From positions 9,145,053 through 9,209,052 of the forward strand of contig NC_059079.1 of the NCBI RefSeq assembly GCF_020497125.1: 64,000 nucleotides of DNA. The letters run 5' to 3'. Below, piece by piece: positions 1 to 11,280 of the stretch (its first letter is position 1; every line of letters begins with the position of its first letter). The notes under the pieces were generated by a model. That model searched no databases. It was not told the DNA's origin and worked only from the letters and a program-made list of their open reading frames with translations. The DNA comes from Mauremys mutica (Eukaryota > Chordata > Testudines > Geoemydidae). The position numbers and the translations under genes were made by a program.

Positions 1-804
1 GTTTCTTGGGCCCAGAACCAGTGTGCTGCCATTTCCAGGTGCTCTGTGGACTCCGCCAACAACCTTGAATTGTTTCTTTCTGTGTCCCACAGCAGTTCAG
101 CCTCCAAAAAATCGGCATGTTCCCCACCGCTCCTCTTGCAGGTCTACAAATACTGCAGGATCAGGTACCTTTTGCTTGCAGCACTCATGAAAATAGTGAA
201 GAGCTGTGCAGGCTCCATGCTTCTGTCAGCTGGCAGACAACGAGGAGTGATGCATGGATTTGTGGGACTTCAAAAAGAAGGCATGAAATATTATGGGCTC
301 CGGATTAAATGATGTGATGGAGAACACAGTATTATGGGAAGTTGACCTCATACTCCCAGTCACCCCTGCACAACTCATTTCAACCCCATCAGGCACTTCG
401 AGAACTTCCCAGAAGACCCTGCACTGGAAGGTGGCGAGTGCACAGTAGGATACCTCCCCACAGTGGACTGCATTCTGCATTGATACAAGTGCTCTTGGTA
501 AAGATGCGCACTGCCGATACACGGAGCCAGGTGTGCACGCACACACAAGTAATTTAAAAACTGCAGTGGCTGTGTGCTGATGTAATTTAGGTCAATTTAA
601 ATTTGTAGTGTAGACATGACCTGAGTTAGCATTATTATTTACTAAACACTGATGATCAGGATTATGGGTATGGACCCATGTTTTCAAAGACCCCTTTTCT
701 GACATACTCTGCTGCATATAGGCAGTCTGTATAGGTAGGCACTTTGCCCACATCACCATAGTATCTGAGCCCATTGCAATCATCAGTATATTAAATGAAT
801 ACAC
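1..804. other. No gene recognised
   Basis: Upstream flank of ELAVL4. Short overlapping open frames on both strands show no family resemblance. Nothing else was recognised before the MIR fragment. Confidence 0.6.
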
Positions 805-870
805 CCGCTTTTTACAGATGGTGAACTGAGCACAGGGTAGATTAAATGACGTGCCTAAAGTCACACAGGA
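805..870 (-). repeat. MIR-like SINE fragment
   Basis: tttacagatg..gaactgagcacag..taaatgac.tgcc.aaagtcacacagg matches the reverse complement of the MIR/CORE-SINE middle region as I know it. Confidence 0.6.
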
Positions 871-1509
871 AATGTAGAATATCCGTAAATCTTTCCTGCT
901 TGCATCAGCACTTTCAAAGGCCTTGGGTTAGGTACCCAAATAAGTGGTGTGATTTATTTTTTCTCCAGAGATGCTTATCACATGCAGCCCTTGTTGAATA
1001 TGTACATCTTCCATTATCTTCATCTTTAAAAATTAGACAACATATTTAGATGGATAAATGTAGGCATCTAAATTGGCAGATGATGTCCTTAGTTTTCTGT
1101 GCACCCGCAGGAAAATAGAGATTTCAAAATGTTGTTTGAGTTCCTAGATGGGTTGAAAATTAGCTGAGAATACTGCATGGGCAAAGTTCCATCTGTGAAA
1201 GTTAGAGTGGCTTTTTTTAAGACAGCACTGTAGTTCTTGTCTAGGGTTGGACTATAAAAGTAATGGGAGCAGAGGGGAAGCCCCTGTTAAGGGTTTAACC
1301 CTAGTGCTTTATTAGGACATTGAATAGGATGTGTGAGAGGGAGAGGTTTGCCAAGTAGCCAGCCTCCCTGGATCTCATTCCTCAAAGTACTCTGGCAGTC
1401 ATTTGTACCAAGGAAGAGGAGAGTTGACAGGGTCTGGGAGACTAGGACTTCACAGCAGTGAAATTGACCTTGGTGAGAATGGTTTTGGAGTATGTTGATT
1501 TTCCTTTTT
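871..1509. other. No gene recognised
   Basis: AT-moderate sequence between the MIR fragment and the HARBI1-like relic. The lower part of the minus-strand frames here may be unrecognisable C-terminal transposase sequence. Confidence 0.5.
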
Positions 1510-1935
1510 TTGCAGGTGGCACGATGCTGTCTGGGCAGCCTCATGGATGTCGGTGGTATCCGCTGCGGCCACAACAGCATAGATCTGCATGGCCTGTTCC
1601 CGTGTTTGCTTGTCCATGAGGACACTGATTGGTTACTGATCTTGCTGAGCAGTATTACAAGGAAGTATTACGGATGTAAGGATGCTGCAGAATGGCTGAT
1701 ACCAGTGATGTCCTAAATAGTCTGCTTAGATGAGTCCATAGAAGGGGTACCAAGGACCAGGCTGCTCTTAATTGGCACTGGGAGGAAATAGCTGGGCTTG
1801 ATCATGCTCTCCAACCATTCAGTGCAGAGATGGGGGACCATCACCTTGTTCAGCCTGTACCTCTGCAATGCTTGCACCTCTGGTATTTTCAGGAAACTCT
1901 TGTATGGCTGATAGACCTTATGTGAAGGGTAAAGG
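1510..1935 (-). pseudogene. Decayed HARBI1-like transposase (PIF/Harbinger)
   Basis: Read on the minus strand from 1935 downward, the translation contains RYRLNK, then a P-S-...-LP-PIK pattern, then LG...KQTI, an in-frame TAG, and DITGIS. This follows the HARBI1-like order RYRLS...RPTRRS..LP...VLAALGFYATGSFQ.T(I)GDITGISQS without a gap across the stop. Further down, DKQTREQAMQ (about 1582-1620) resembles the segment just before the transposase core. The frame is broken by several stops, and the catalytic DDE residues cannot be identified. A hAT-like element (1936-2136) interrupts the N-terminal side, and minus-strand sequence to about 2206 may be its upstream remainder. PIF/Harbinger transposases cut and paste DNA; this one is dead. 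Confidence 0.6.
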
Positions 1936-2136
1936 CAGGGGCGGCTCCAGGCCCCAGCATGCCAAGCGCGGGGGGTGATCTGCCGGCGCCGTGAGGGCGG
2001 CAGGCAGGCTGCCTCTGGTGGTTTGCCTGCGGAGGGTCCGCTGGTCCCGCAGCTTCGGGGGACCGCCTGCAGGCAAACCGCCGGAGGCAGCCTGCCTGCT
2101 GTGCTTGGGGCGGCAAAATCACTAGAGCCACCCCTG
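1936..2136. mobile_element. hAT-like non-autonomous element, 201 bp
   Basis: Termini are CAGGGGCGGCTC and, reversed, CAGGGGTGGCTC. The 8-base flanks ggtaaagg (1928-1935) and ggtaagag (2137-2144) match at 6 of 8, as for an old hAT target duplication. The interior is GC-rich and forms a long inverted repeat around 2005-2098. It sits inside the HARBI1-like relic, so it is younger than that insertion. Confidence 0.7.
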
Positions 2137-2526
2137 GGTAAGAGTGTGTCCTCTTCTGCCATTTGCACTTCCTTAGTCTTCTCCTAATATATGAGCTCAG
2201 CATCACTGCTTATTCCTCACCTTCCTCTCCCTGACTCTGTTTGCTGCACCCGCCCCCACAGCATCTTCCCTGGCTTGTTCCCTTCTCTGGCTTGTCTCTT
2301 TCCTGCAACATTATCCCTCCTGAATATCTCCTTCTCTCCCTGTTTAGATGTATGTGTTTAGGGAGCTGAGGGGTGGGGAGGGTTGTGCTGCTGCTTCTTG
2401 CAACCAAGCAGCAAACACAGCATCCAAAGGGGTGATTTGAGGAGTACTTTTAATGGTGTCTTCTACCGGTAATTCTACCGGTATCTCTGGATGATGCATG
2501 CCTGCGTCACTACAAGGATGTTGTCA

Positions 2527-2645
2527 AGTATCAGAAGGGTAGGTGTGTTAGTTGGATCTGTAAAAAGCGACAGAGTCCTGTGACACCGTATAGACTAACA
2601 GACGTATTGGAGCATGAACTTTCGTGGGTGAATACCCACTTCGTC
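2527..2645 (-). mobile_element. Retroposon copy, same family as 59331 and 62378
   Basis: Minus-strand copy starting (as 3' end) agtatcagaagggtag and running through agactaacagacgtattgg to aatacccacttcgtc. Only one arm is present, with no fold-back. Possible flanking duplication acaaggatgtt (2512-2522) and acaagcatgtg (2646-2656), 9 of 11 matching. Confidence 0.65.
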
Positions 2646-4885
2646 ACAAGCATGTGTGCATCTAAGTCTGGATGCCCATCTTGCATTTCTGAAAGTTGGC
2701 TTTGACACTTATCCCTGAGACCACTACCCCTGTCCCACCTCTTTGCATTATCTCCATTTTGTCAAGAACATGGTCTGGATGTGCCCATCAATCTCCTCTG
2801 AAAATCTCGTGTGCTCCAATCTTCCACTAGCACTTAAACATAACTACCCACTGGGGGACTTGCACGTACACAGACATTCAAAAGTTGCACCCTCGTACCT
2901 GAAGCGACTGTAAAGGGTCTGAATTACATACATCTCTTGAATAAAAGGAACACCCAGTACAGTAACAACTAAATGCTACATGTGTGCAAAGAAGCTGAGT
3001 TGTGGTTTCTGTGGGAACTGTAAGTGAATCTCTTTGGTTTTGTGTGTCTAAATGCTTAAATTAGTGTTGTATTTATATAGGATTGGGGGTGGGGTTTGGT
3101 TGAATATCCTTGCGTTCAGAACTTTCTGAACCAGGTAGCTCTGTATCCACAGCAAAGCAACTGGATTTCCAGTGGGAGTCCTAGGATCTTTTTCTCTTTC
3201 TCTCTCATGCTAAGAGAAATCACAATGCACCTGATGTAACATTCCATCACTATCAGAGCTTGCACAGCTGTTTTGTAGGGTCCACAGTTGGGCTACAATA
3301 AGAGGCAATAATGGCTTCTTACATAGCAGAGTGTGCAGATAAAACTCCCAATACAATCTTACTTTCTTTTGCCTACTTCTTCTGCTCTAAGCCAAGAATC
3401 CTACAATGTACCCTGTTTTAGATGATTCCAAAACATCCTCTTTTTAATACATGGTGTAGTTATACATAGACCAGTCCTAAATTTCTCAGCCTCCTTAAAT
3501 CCATGTGAATTCCCTAACCTTATAGAACAGTTTACCTGAAAACCATTTTAGCATTGCCTAGTGCATTGTTTTTGATCACCTAGATCTCTTAGTTTCCAGA
3601 GGGCAATCAGTTATTTATTTAAACCATTCAGTGGTTAAATTACACTATCTTATAGCTCTATACTGTACATTAATGGTTTAATTAACCATAATTTTAAAAA
3701 ATCTCACTGTTGTATATGTTGCTTGCTTTTTTACTCAGCCTATTTGTTATTTTGTATTGGTGCCTGACTATTCATTTCTCCCTCCAAATTCACAATTTTT
3801 TTAAAAGCTTTTGGATGTTGCACTAAACCTCTAAGCTATTCATGGTTCTGTTATATATGTAAGTGTCCTTTTTAGACATGGATTTTTTTAGACACTTCCC
3901 CCTTCCCCACAAGCTCTCCAGTGTTGTGTTCTTAATGCAGACTGACTTTTTTTGGAATCAAATTTTGGGTTAGATACCATTGACATTTAGGCTCTTGGTT
4001 TTATACTCAATTTGATGGCTTTCACCATTTGTCATTTGCATACTCAGTTTTTTCAAGCTTTCTTAAAACTTTGCAGATGACTTTTAAAATAGGCAGACCT
4101 GTCTCCGCTGAGCAAGTGTGCATGTGTGTATATATAAGAAGTTTCCATCCCTTTGAACATATTTATTTTGTCTTTTGATATTTGGAAGAGAATGGGGCAC
4201 CTATCCTGATCCTGTAGTGCAGATTCTGTTAAAATTTTGTCATCTATGATGATGTGTTCTTCATGTGTCAGTGCATGTATCCATTTGAGTTGTCTCTGGC
4301 TCATCTTGGACCTGACGCTGAGCACTGCTGAGCACCCCACAATTTGCAGAGTTGCGAATGCTCAGAATCTTTCCAGGATCAAGCCCTTGAACACTTTTCT
4401 TCAAGTTAAATTCTTGGTGTGGGGCTGGTGGGGCTGGTAGTGCTGATATATGAGATCTTTTCCATAGATACTGCATTTCCACACAGATTCTCCAATGACA
4501 GCATAGGGCAAACCTTAGTGCTTGCATTGTGTATCTCCTTTTCCAAGTCCATTGTTTGGTGTTGAATCACACTGTGGTTCAATCTCCTCTCTCTACTCTA
4601 CTTTCCCTCCACCCCCGAGAAACAAATTAATATCCTTAGATCCCAAATAAATCTTTGATTTTGTATCGTTTATAATAGAAATATCCTAGAAAACAATTCA
4701 TAAACTTCTAAGCTTGCCTACCTAGTCCTCTGTAGAAGAGTGGAAAACGAAGAGTCAGTTGAAAATGCCAGGTTGTAGTTCACAGATAGCAGTATTTAAG
4801 CGGCTTGCTATAATCATATTAGGATAGAATTCGCCAAATTCTTTATTTTTTACACTGCACTAGAATAGACCGTTACTGATTTCTT

Positions 4886-4905
4886 CCCCCCCCCCCAACC
4901 CCCCC
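4886..4905 (+). repeat. Poly-C tract
   Basis: Eleven C, two A, then seven C. Confidence 0.95.
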
Positions 4906-5594
4906 TTTGATGATTAGCTTCAAAATTCACTCAGCATAAATGTTTGAGTTCTGCAGCAGTGTACTCTGAAACTGGTGTGAAAAGAGTCTGGGTTGGAGTT
5001 TTGTGTCCTTGCACATGAAAGCTCTGGTGCTTTCCTAATAGACTGAAAATGAGACTACTGCTGCTCTATAAGAGGTCTGTTCTAGCCACATTTCTCTGCA
5101 GCTTGGCAGATGGTGGCGTGTCAATGGTTTCTTATTGATTGGTTGAATTTGCCTCAGGGTAGTAGGAGGAAAGGTCCTTAAAAATGTGCTTCAGGTCCTT
5201 TTTTTGATCTTTGTTTTGTTTCTTTTAAAATACATTTATAAAATATTTCTGTTTAAATCAGAGGAATGGCTGGTAATCAAAATACTGAAGTTATCTGCAA
5301 GTAAAAAATAATATTCCTGAAACCCTTAAATATATTATCTCCAAGATCAGAAAGCCAAGAACATTTTATTTACTAAATGATTACGTTACAGTGTTAGAAA
5401 AGAAGTGACATTTTTAATTAATATTCAAGACATACGGTGAGTGAGAAAATAAGCTCATTTCATACATCCAGAAATGGTGGAAATAACCTTTCTTCCCCAT
5501 ATAGAAAGTGGGGTGGAAAATTAATATATTCAAGAAGGTTAAATCGTAGCTGCATCACTTACCATTATTTAACAGGCAAAACAGAATATCAGGT

Positions 5595-5624
5595 ATGTGC
5601 GCGTGCGCGCACACACACACACAC
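5595..5624 (+). repeat. Alternating GT/GC/AC microsatellite
   Basis: Alternating purine-pyrimidine run (tgtgcgcgtgcgcgc then an AC repeat), about 30 bases; composition favourable for Z-DNA. Confidence 0.9.
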
Positions 5625-5944
5625 CTCTTAACCCTGTGAAAAGTATTCATAGAGACATCCGTGTATGAAGAAATATAGTAATGTAGGTAATACTATGTAT
5701 TTGACAAGTCAAAATCACATGTTCATATGGTTTGTCACATTTTAATAAAATAGAACATTTGGAAAATAACATGACCTTTACTTTCAGTAAATAACCTTAT
5801 TAGGTCCTGCTCCCACTGAAGGTAGTTGCAATGGGATTTCAGTGGGATTCCGTTTTGGCCCATAATAAATAACACTCTTGTGTGATTTCTTTTTGTTTTT
5901 CATTCTTCCCCACACCACCAATTTGTGCTTTAAATTTTAAAATG

Positions 5945-7115
5945 TGAATTGAAAACTCTTCAGGACAGGGACTGTCTTTGTTACGATAAGAATCATAACT
6001 GGCTGGAAAACAGTTCCCAAGGAGTAGTTATTAGTCGTTCACAGTCAAGCTGGAAGGGCATATTGAGTGGGGTCCCTCATGGATCAGTTCTAGGCCCAGT
6101 TCTCTTCAATATCTTCATCAGTGATTTAGATAATGGCATACAGAATACACTTAAAGTTCGTTGACAGTACACAGCTGGGAGGGGTTGCAAGTGCTTTGGA
6201 GGATAAGATTAAAATTCGAATGATCCGGTCAAACTAGAGAAATGGTCTGGAGTAAATAGGATGACATTCAGTAAGGACAACTGTGAAGTACTCCACTTAG
6301 GAAGGAACAATCTGTTGTACACATTCAAAATGAGAAATGACTGCTTAGGCAGGAGTACTGCAGAAAGGAATCTGGGGGTCGTAGTGGATCACAAGCCAAA
6401 TATGAGTCAACAGTGTGACACTGTTTCAAAAAAGCAAACATCGTTCTGGGATGTATTATCAGGACTATTGTAAGCAAGACGTAAGAAGTAATTCTTCCAC
6501 TGTACTACGCACCGATTAGGCCTCAACTGGAGTATTGTGTCCATTTCTGGGTGCCGCATTTTGGGGAAGATGTGGACAATTTGTAGAAAGTCCAGAGAAG
6601 ATCAACAAAAATAATTGAAGGTCTAGAAAACATGACCTATGAGGGAAGATGGAAAAATTGGGTTTGTTTAGTCTGGAGAAGAGAAGACGTGGGGGGAGAC
6701 ATAACAGTTTTCAAGTACATAACATTTTGTTACAAGGGAGAGGAAGGTAAATTGTTCTTGTTAACCTCTGAGACTAGGAGAAGCAATGGGCTTTAGTAGC
6801 AGCAAGGGCGGCTTAGATTGGACATTTAGGAAAAACTTCCTAAATGTCAGTGTTGTTAAGGACTGGAATAAATTACCTAGGGGTGTGTGGGGAATCTCCG
6901 TCATTGGAGATTTTTAAGAGCAGGTTAGACGAACGCCTGTCAGGGATGGTCTAGATATACTTAGTTCTTCCTTCAATACAGGGGACTGGTCTAGAAGACC
7001 TCTTTGAATTCCCTTCCAGTCCAATGATTCTGTTACGTGTTTATACAGCATCTAACACAGTGGGCCCCACATCTGATTGAGGCCTTTGGGCACTGCTGTA
7101 GAGTATTGAGTGAAT
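5945..7115 (+). repeat. L2/CORE-SINE-type tail repeat split by CR1
   Basis: Removing the CR1 rejoins ctcttcaggacagggactgtctttgttacg with tgtttatacagcatctaacacagtgggcc. The join recreates the common tail pattern 'ggcagggactgtctt...tgtttgtacagcgcctagcacaatgggg'. Related copies are at 22357, 25475, 26490(-), 57445(-) and 61318(-). Confidence 0.7.
5986..7030 (+). mobile_element. CR1 LINE, 5'-truncated, with 3' end
   Basis: A 1,045-base 3' portion of a CR1 non-LTR retrotransposon. The region 5986-6164 translates to the reverse-transcriptase pattern SGVPHGSVLGPVLFNIFISDLD. This is the fingers/palm segment before the catalytic YxDD box, which is already ruined. Later pieces encode the usual C-terminal LRPQLEYC-like segment. 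The 3' end reads cccttccagtccaatgattc, the typical CR1 tail. A 7-base duplication, tgttacg, flanks it (5979-5985 and 7031-7037). Many frameshifts and stops make it dead. It interrupts an older repeat (5945-7115). Confidence 0.9.
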
Positions 7116-8103
7116 TCATAACTTTGTATGACAGTAGAAACATTCCTTGTTGTAACAGATCTAAAGTAAAACAAAGGAAAATTCTTAAGTTTATAGAAAT
7201 ATAGTGATGAGGAAAATGTAGTAAGCATTTCTAAGTCTTCTTAAATTGCTGTTGAAAACAATGATTGGTCTGGTACTTTTGTCTGGACTTGTGCTCTGAT
7301 AGTTTATCATGCGTTTTCTGACTCTTGGTTTAGTTTTGTTTACCATCACAATATTAGGTTAGGTAATCTGATATTTTACCTGGGGAAGTTGTAGTCTGTC
7401 TATTCTCCAACGCGCCCCCCCCCCCATGTTTACTATAAATGAATGTTGTGTTCGTGTTTACTTGAACCAGTTTATCATCCTGTGCTCAATGTTTTTGCTG
7501 TCTTCTGTCAAGAGACCATTTTCACTGGTGGTGTTCCCCTGTAAAGTACATTTCATCCTGTCTGCTGATTGGGTTTTTTCATTAAGTTCATTCTTGCCAC
7601 ATGAAAGGTTTGTGTGTAATTGTGTTTAGGTTCCTTTTTAAGATTTTTTTTTAAATGATTTGCTAATGAAAGTTCATTGGCTTGTTTCTTTGTCTTATGG
7701 GAAGCAGATGATTGACAAAAGAATGCAAAATATGGGCACATTTTGGCTTCTATACCACAACTAAAGACTGTTCCAAGAAAAATCTTTAAGATGGTTATTT
7801 GAATCTATGCACACTGCCCACCTGGTGGTTATAGAGTGAACTGTTACTTCACAGAATAGTTTAAACAACAGCCATGTTTGGGGCAGGCTGATCTCGCAAA
7901 GAGAGCAGTGCATATAACAGGAGTGTACTGTGTGTGAGATAAGGGGAAAATTCAGCTCACTGACTAGATGTTTTAATGTGCGAACTCTAGGGAAATAACA
8001 TATTGACTATACTGTTGTGCGCAAGAAAATTGAAGAACCCTTTGCAGACAGAGGGCTTGCAAAGGATTCTTTCTGTTTCTCTTAAACCAAAATCTGTGGC
8101 AAG
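7116..8103. other. Intergenic, no gene seen
   Basis: AT-rich, with an 11-base C run at 7415-7425. Open frames at 7426-7741 are short and without family resemblance. Confidence 0.6.
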
Positions 8104-8151
8104 ATGTTTGAAATCAGCAGGACGCTTAATGCTGCTTTGTTAAATAATGAG
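8104..8151 (+). other. Candidate further ELAVL4 first exon (16 codons, phase 0)
   Basis: An ATG with an A at -3 opens 16 codons, MFEISRTLNAALLNNE, followed by a moderate donor gtaata at 8152. An in-frame TAA lies at 8083-8085. The frame ends in phase 0 and would join exon 2 correctly. The region is repeat-free. I do not firmly recall this peptide as a HuD N-terminus, so this is a hypothesis. Confidence 0.2.
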
Positions 8152-10741
8152 GTAATATTTTGTCACTTTTCTGGGCAGCATCTGTTTTTTCCCCACCTTT
8201 TTTAATATGTTTATGAAGGATTCAGTTTATTCTTATGAAAGTAAGAGATTAAAAAATCATTCTTCACTTATTTTTTTTCCTTTTGATGCTTTTGGACATT
8301 TGGGTTGTCTTTATTTGCGGTTTCAGTCGGCTGCTGTTGCCTAGGACATTATGCCACGTAAGGCTTCTAAACTGCACAGAGTAGGTAGTTATTAACGCTG
8401 AATTGGCTTCTGGTATAGTCCATCTGGGCTCTGTATGAGAGAGCTTGCTGGCGGCTACTGATGCTAAGATACCCGCAATCTTTGGGATGTATGCATGGTG
8501 TAGAGGGGCTCAGTGATATGAGATCACTTCTTTTAAGGGAAACTGTCATTAATGAGTCAAGAAACTGCTCATTTATGGTAAGGAGAGAAGGGTGGGGGGG
8601 ACGGGACAAACAGCCCTGTGATTTCATTTTGATATTGGATTAGGTGTTTAAGACAAGTTTCTTTTTGTGGGGATGGAGGCTCGCATAAAAATAAGGCTTT
8701 TCTCAGAGGTTTACTGGCTGATTCTGAGAGACTATATTGAGAATTTGATGCTTTACAAATGTGTCACAACTCTGATGCAGTGGTCAGCCACTTACCCTGA
8801 AAGATGAATGGTACTATTGGAAACACGATAATAAGGTTGACTTTTTCAACAATAGGATTCTGCCTTTGTCTTTAGAGAGAGGCCTCTGAGGACATTTGTG
8901 CGTTTGTTTTAGTATTCCTGTGAAAGATTTGGTGTGTGGGTTTGTGGGTTTTATTTTTGTTTTGTGTTTTTTTTAAGTGATCAGTGTACAAAGTACATGA
9001 AATTTTAGTTTTGCAAAACAGCTAATTGTTTAGGACTGCAATGTGAGATTGTTTCAGAAAAATGGCTGAATCTTTTGATATGCATAACATTAATTTATAG
9101 CTAACAAAGTATGCTGAGGTTGAAAAGCCTGAAAAAAAGATTTCTCCATCCCTTGTTCAATTTAGTTAACCCCTGAAGAGACCTTAAGTAAAAATCTGCA
9201 TTACAAATGAAACTTTAATATTCAGTGTATTTTGGGACCAGAACATATGATGATGTACTAGTTATGCAGTGTTTTGATGCTAGTGAATTCACTCTAGTAT
9301 TTCATTTTGAGTTGCATAGATTGATTTAGGAAACCTATCCTATAACCCAGTGTAATCTTTGCTAGTTTTTGCTAAGCTACAAATGTTTTTAAAACTATTG
9401 TGTGATAAGAGAAATCCTCTGCAGCCATTTAAACTATCCATAATAGATGTTAATTCAATTCGGTGTTCACTCCATGGGTAGGAAGGGTTCATTTATTTTA
9501 AATGTTTTTTCTAATGTGTGTTTTCTGCTTATGTGATCCATGTGTATCTACATTATTTAAAAGATTAATATATTTCCTACATTGTACTATTTGTTTAGGC
9601 TGTGACTGGGTTTTTTTGTGCATGTAGATGCTTTAAAGAAATTTTAAAACGTACAGAGTACCCTTTACAAGATTAACAGTTTTGAGTTAATATTTGTACT
9701 TTAAAGAAACTTTTCCCAAAATGTTAATTATATATTGTCGTGGGGTAGGTTTGTGGTGTTTCATAAAACCATTTCTTATTTTATGCAGTGAAGAGCTAAA
9801 TGAGCATATATCATGGCCCATGCTAGCGTTCTCCGCAGCTTTTACCTTTCTATCTGTTCCAAAATAGAAATATTAATAATTATTTTGGACATTTTTAAAA
9901 AATATTTTCTTTTTACTGTACACATCAAAGATAAAACTAAACGATTTAAATATCAATATTACATAGATTAAAAATTGGTAGTTTTAGATTAGATAAACGT
10001 TAATCTCAGGTTAGATGTGAAAACAGGATGCTATGTGTTGTTATCTTGGCTACCAAGTATAAAATCAACAAACCCCTAAAATATTTCTCTTTTGAAGAAG
10101 ATGGGGATATAAATCTTTCCTAATTAAGAGAATTTTTAATTAAGTTGCCGTAGTGGAAAGTTTGTGAAATATTGCTGTTTATAATTGGTGGTTTGGTGCT
10201 TTGTCTATGGAAGCAAGCAAAAGATAAGTAAGTGTGTTTATTACAAAGTTAAAGCATGTTGCTTATTACAGTTGAAAAATAATTTCTTTTAAATGCCCAT
10301 GTTTATTTATCACTTCCTTGTAAAGCAAGCGAGCAATGAAGTGAGATACCTGGATAATTATAAAATACGACTTTTATTCTGGTAAAATGTGCTGGTAAGT
10401 AGATACTATATTTTAGACATATAATCAAGTGCAAGTAATATCAAACCTGCCTTTAAAACTATATATAAATGTGAAAGTCTTTTACTGCAAAAGGAAAAAA
10501 AATGGTTTGATTATTAAAATCAATAGTACCTGAGAATAAATGCAGTTAAAATGCACATTAAAGTGCTTTTGTCATATCTTTGAGCCTAGAGGCAGATCAT
10601 TAAATATGCATTTCTCCGGAAAGCAACGGTCGAGAAAGATAAGGTGGTTAAAATACTCCAGACCTCAAAGCCACGCATGCAAGAGGTAAGAGGTTGCAGT
10701 CATTGAAGCATGGCTGAGGTATGGCACCTCCATGATGGAGG
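8152..10741. other. Repeat-poor block upstream of the recognised ELAVL4 first exons
   Basis: About 2.6 kb of AT-rich, repeat-free sequence, unlike the element-dense DNA on either side. That pattern fits a conserved promoter/enhancer region. A weak first-exon-like string, ATG CAA GAG|gtaaga, is at 10677-10685. Confidence 0.4.
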
Positions 10742-10748
10742 TATATAA
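10742..10748 (+). promoter_or_regulatory. TATA-like box upstream of the M-V-M exon
   Basis: TATATAA, directly abutted by a perfect 8-bp inverted repeat (10726-10733 and 10735-10742, ACCTCCAT/ATGGAGGT). A start about 30 bases downstream would give roughly a 500-base leader to the ATG at 11281. No transcript evidence is available; TATA-like strings are common in AT-rich DNA. Confidence 0.3.
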
Positions 10749-10995
10749 ACTGTAGATATGGCCTGTAACTGTTACTGTACTTCTGGGGTAGGGAGAGATA
10801 TAAAATACATGTATATGTGTTGTTTTTTCAACTGGGCCTTAATTACTAGACACAAGCAGCAGTTCAGAAATCTGGTCTCTGTTGTTGTAGAGGTCACCAA
10901 ATCATTAACATTGTCAATCTGGCAGTAGCTAATTTCAATAGCACCTGATGTTGCAACGCCTCCTTTAGTTTCCCTAGCCAATCGGATCCTGGCTT

Positions 10996-11008
10996 CAGCT
11001 GACAGATG
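10996..11008 (+). promoter_or_regulatory. Adjacent E-boxes CAGCTG and CAGATG
   Basis: Two E-boxes separated by one base, about 275 bases before the M-V-M start. CAGATG(G) is the form preferred by neurogenin and NeuroD factors, which fits a neuronal gene. E-boxes are frequent by chance, so this is suggestive only. Confidence 0.3.
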
Positions 11009-11175
11009 GTCCCATAAATGGATGTAAAAAGGAGAAGCTGCAAGCCAATTTCAGTAAGGCTCTGTTCAGTTGTTCTTATCTACATCCTAGAATCGGGGGC
11101 TTCAACACAGTGCGCTTTTTTTATGATTATTATTCTTTTGCTGCACAAAACGTCTGCACTGTGCTTTGTGGAATC

Positions 11176-11197
11176 TTTTTTTTTTTTTTTTTTTTTT
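11176..11197 (+). repeat. T22 homopolymer in the putative M-V-M exon leader
   Basis: Twenty-two consecutive T about 84 bases before the ATG at 11281. If the leader includes it, the mRNA would carry a U22 tract. Confidence 0.9.
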
Positions 11198-11280
11198 ACA
11201 AAAAAATATTAAATCCCTGAAACCATAGCAAATCTTTAGAAGAGTTGAAGCTTTTCAAGACCCAATATTTGCCATTAAGA

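Larger units (their letters stand above)
2646..5944. other. Intergenic, no gene seen
   Basis: AT-rich flank with simple tracts only (4886-4905, 5595-5624) and a short 'lcctgctcccactgaag'-type repeat at about 5799-5852. The 88-95 codon minus-strand frames at 4053-4527 overlap each other and resemble nothing known. Confidence 0.6.

Noticed and set aside
1492..1716. Possible exon after 'tttttttgcag' on the + strand
   Set aside because: The same bases read better on the minus strand as a HARBI1-like relic, so the acceptor-like string is chance.
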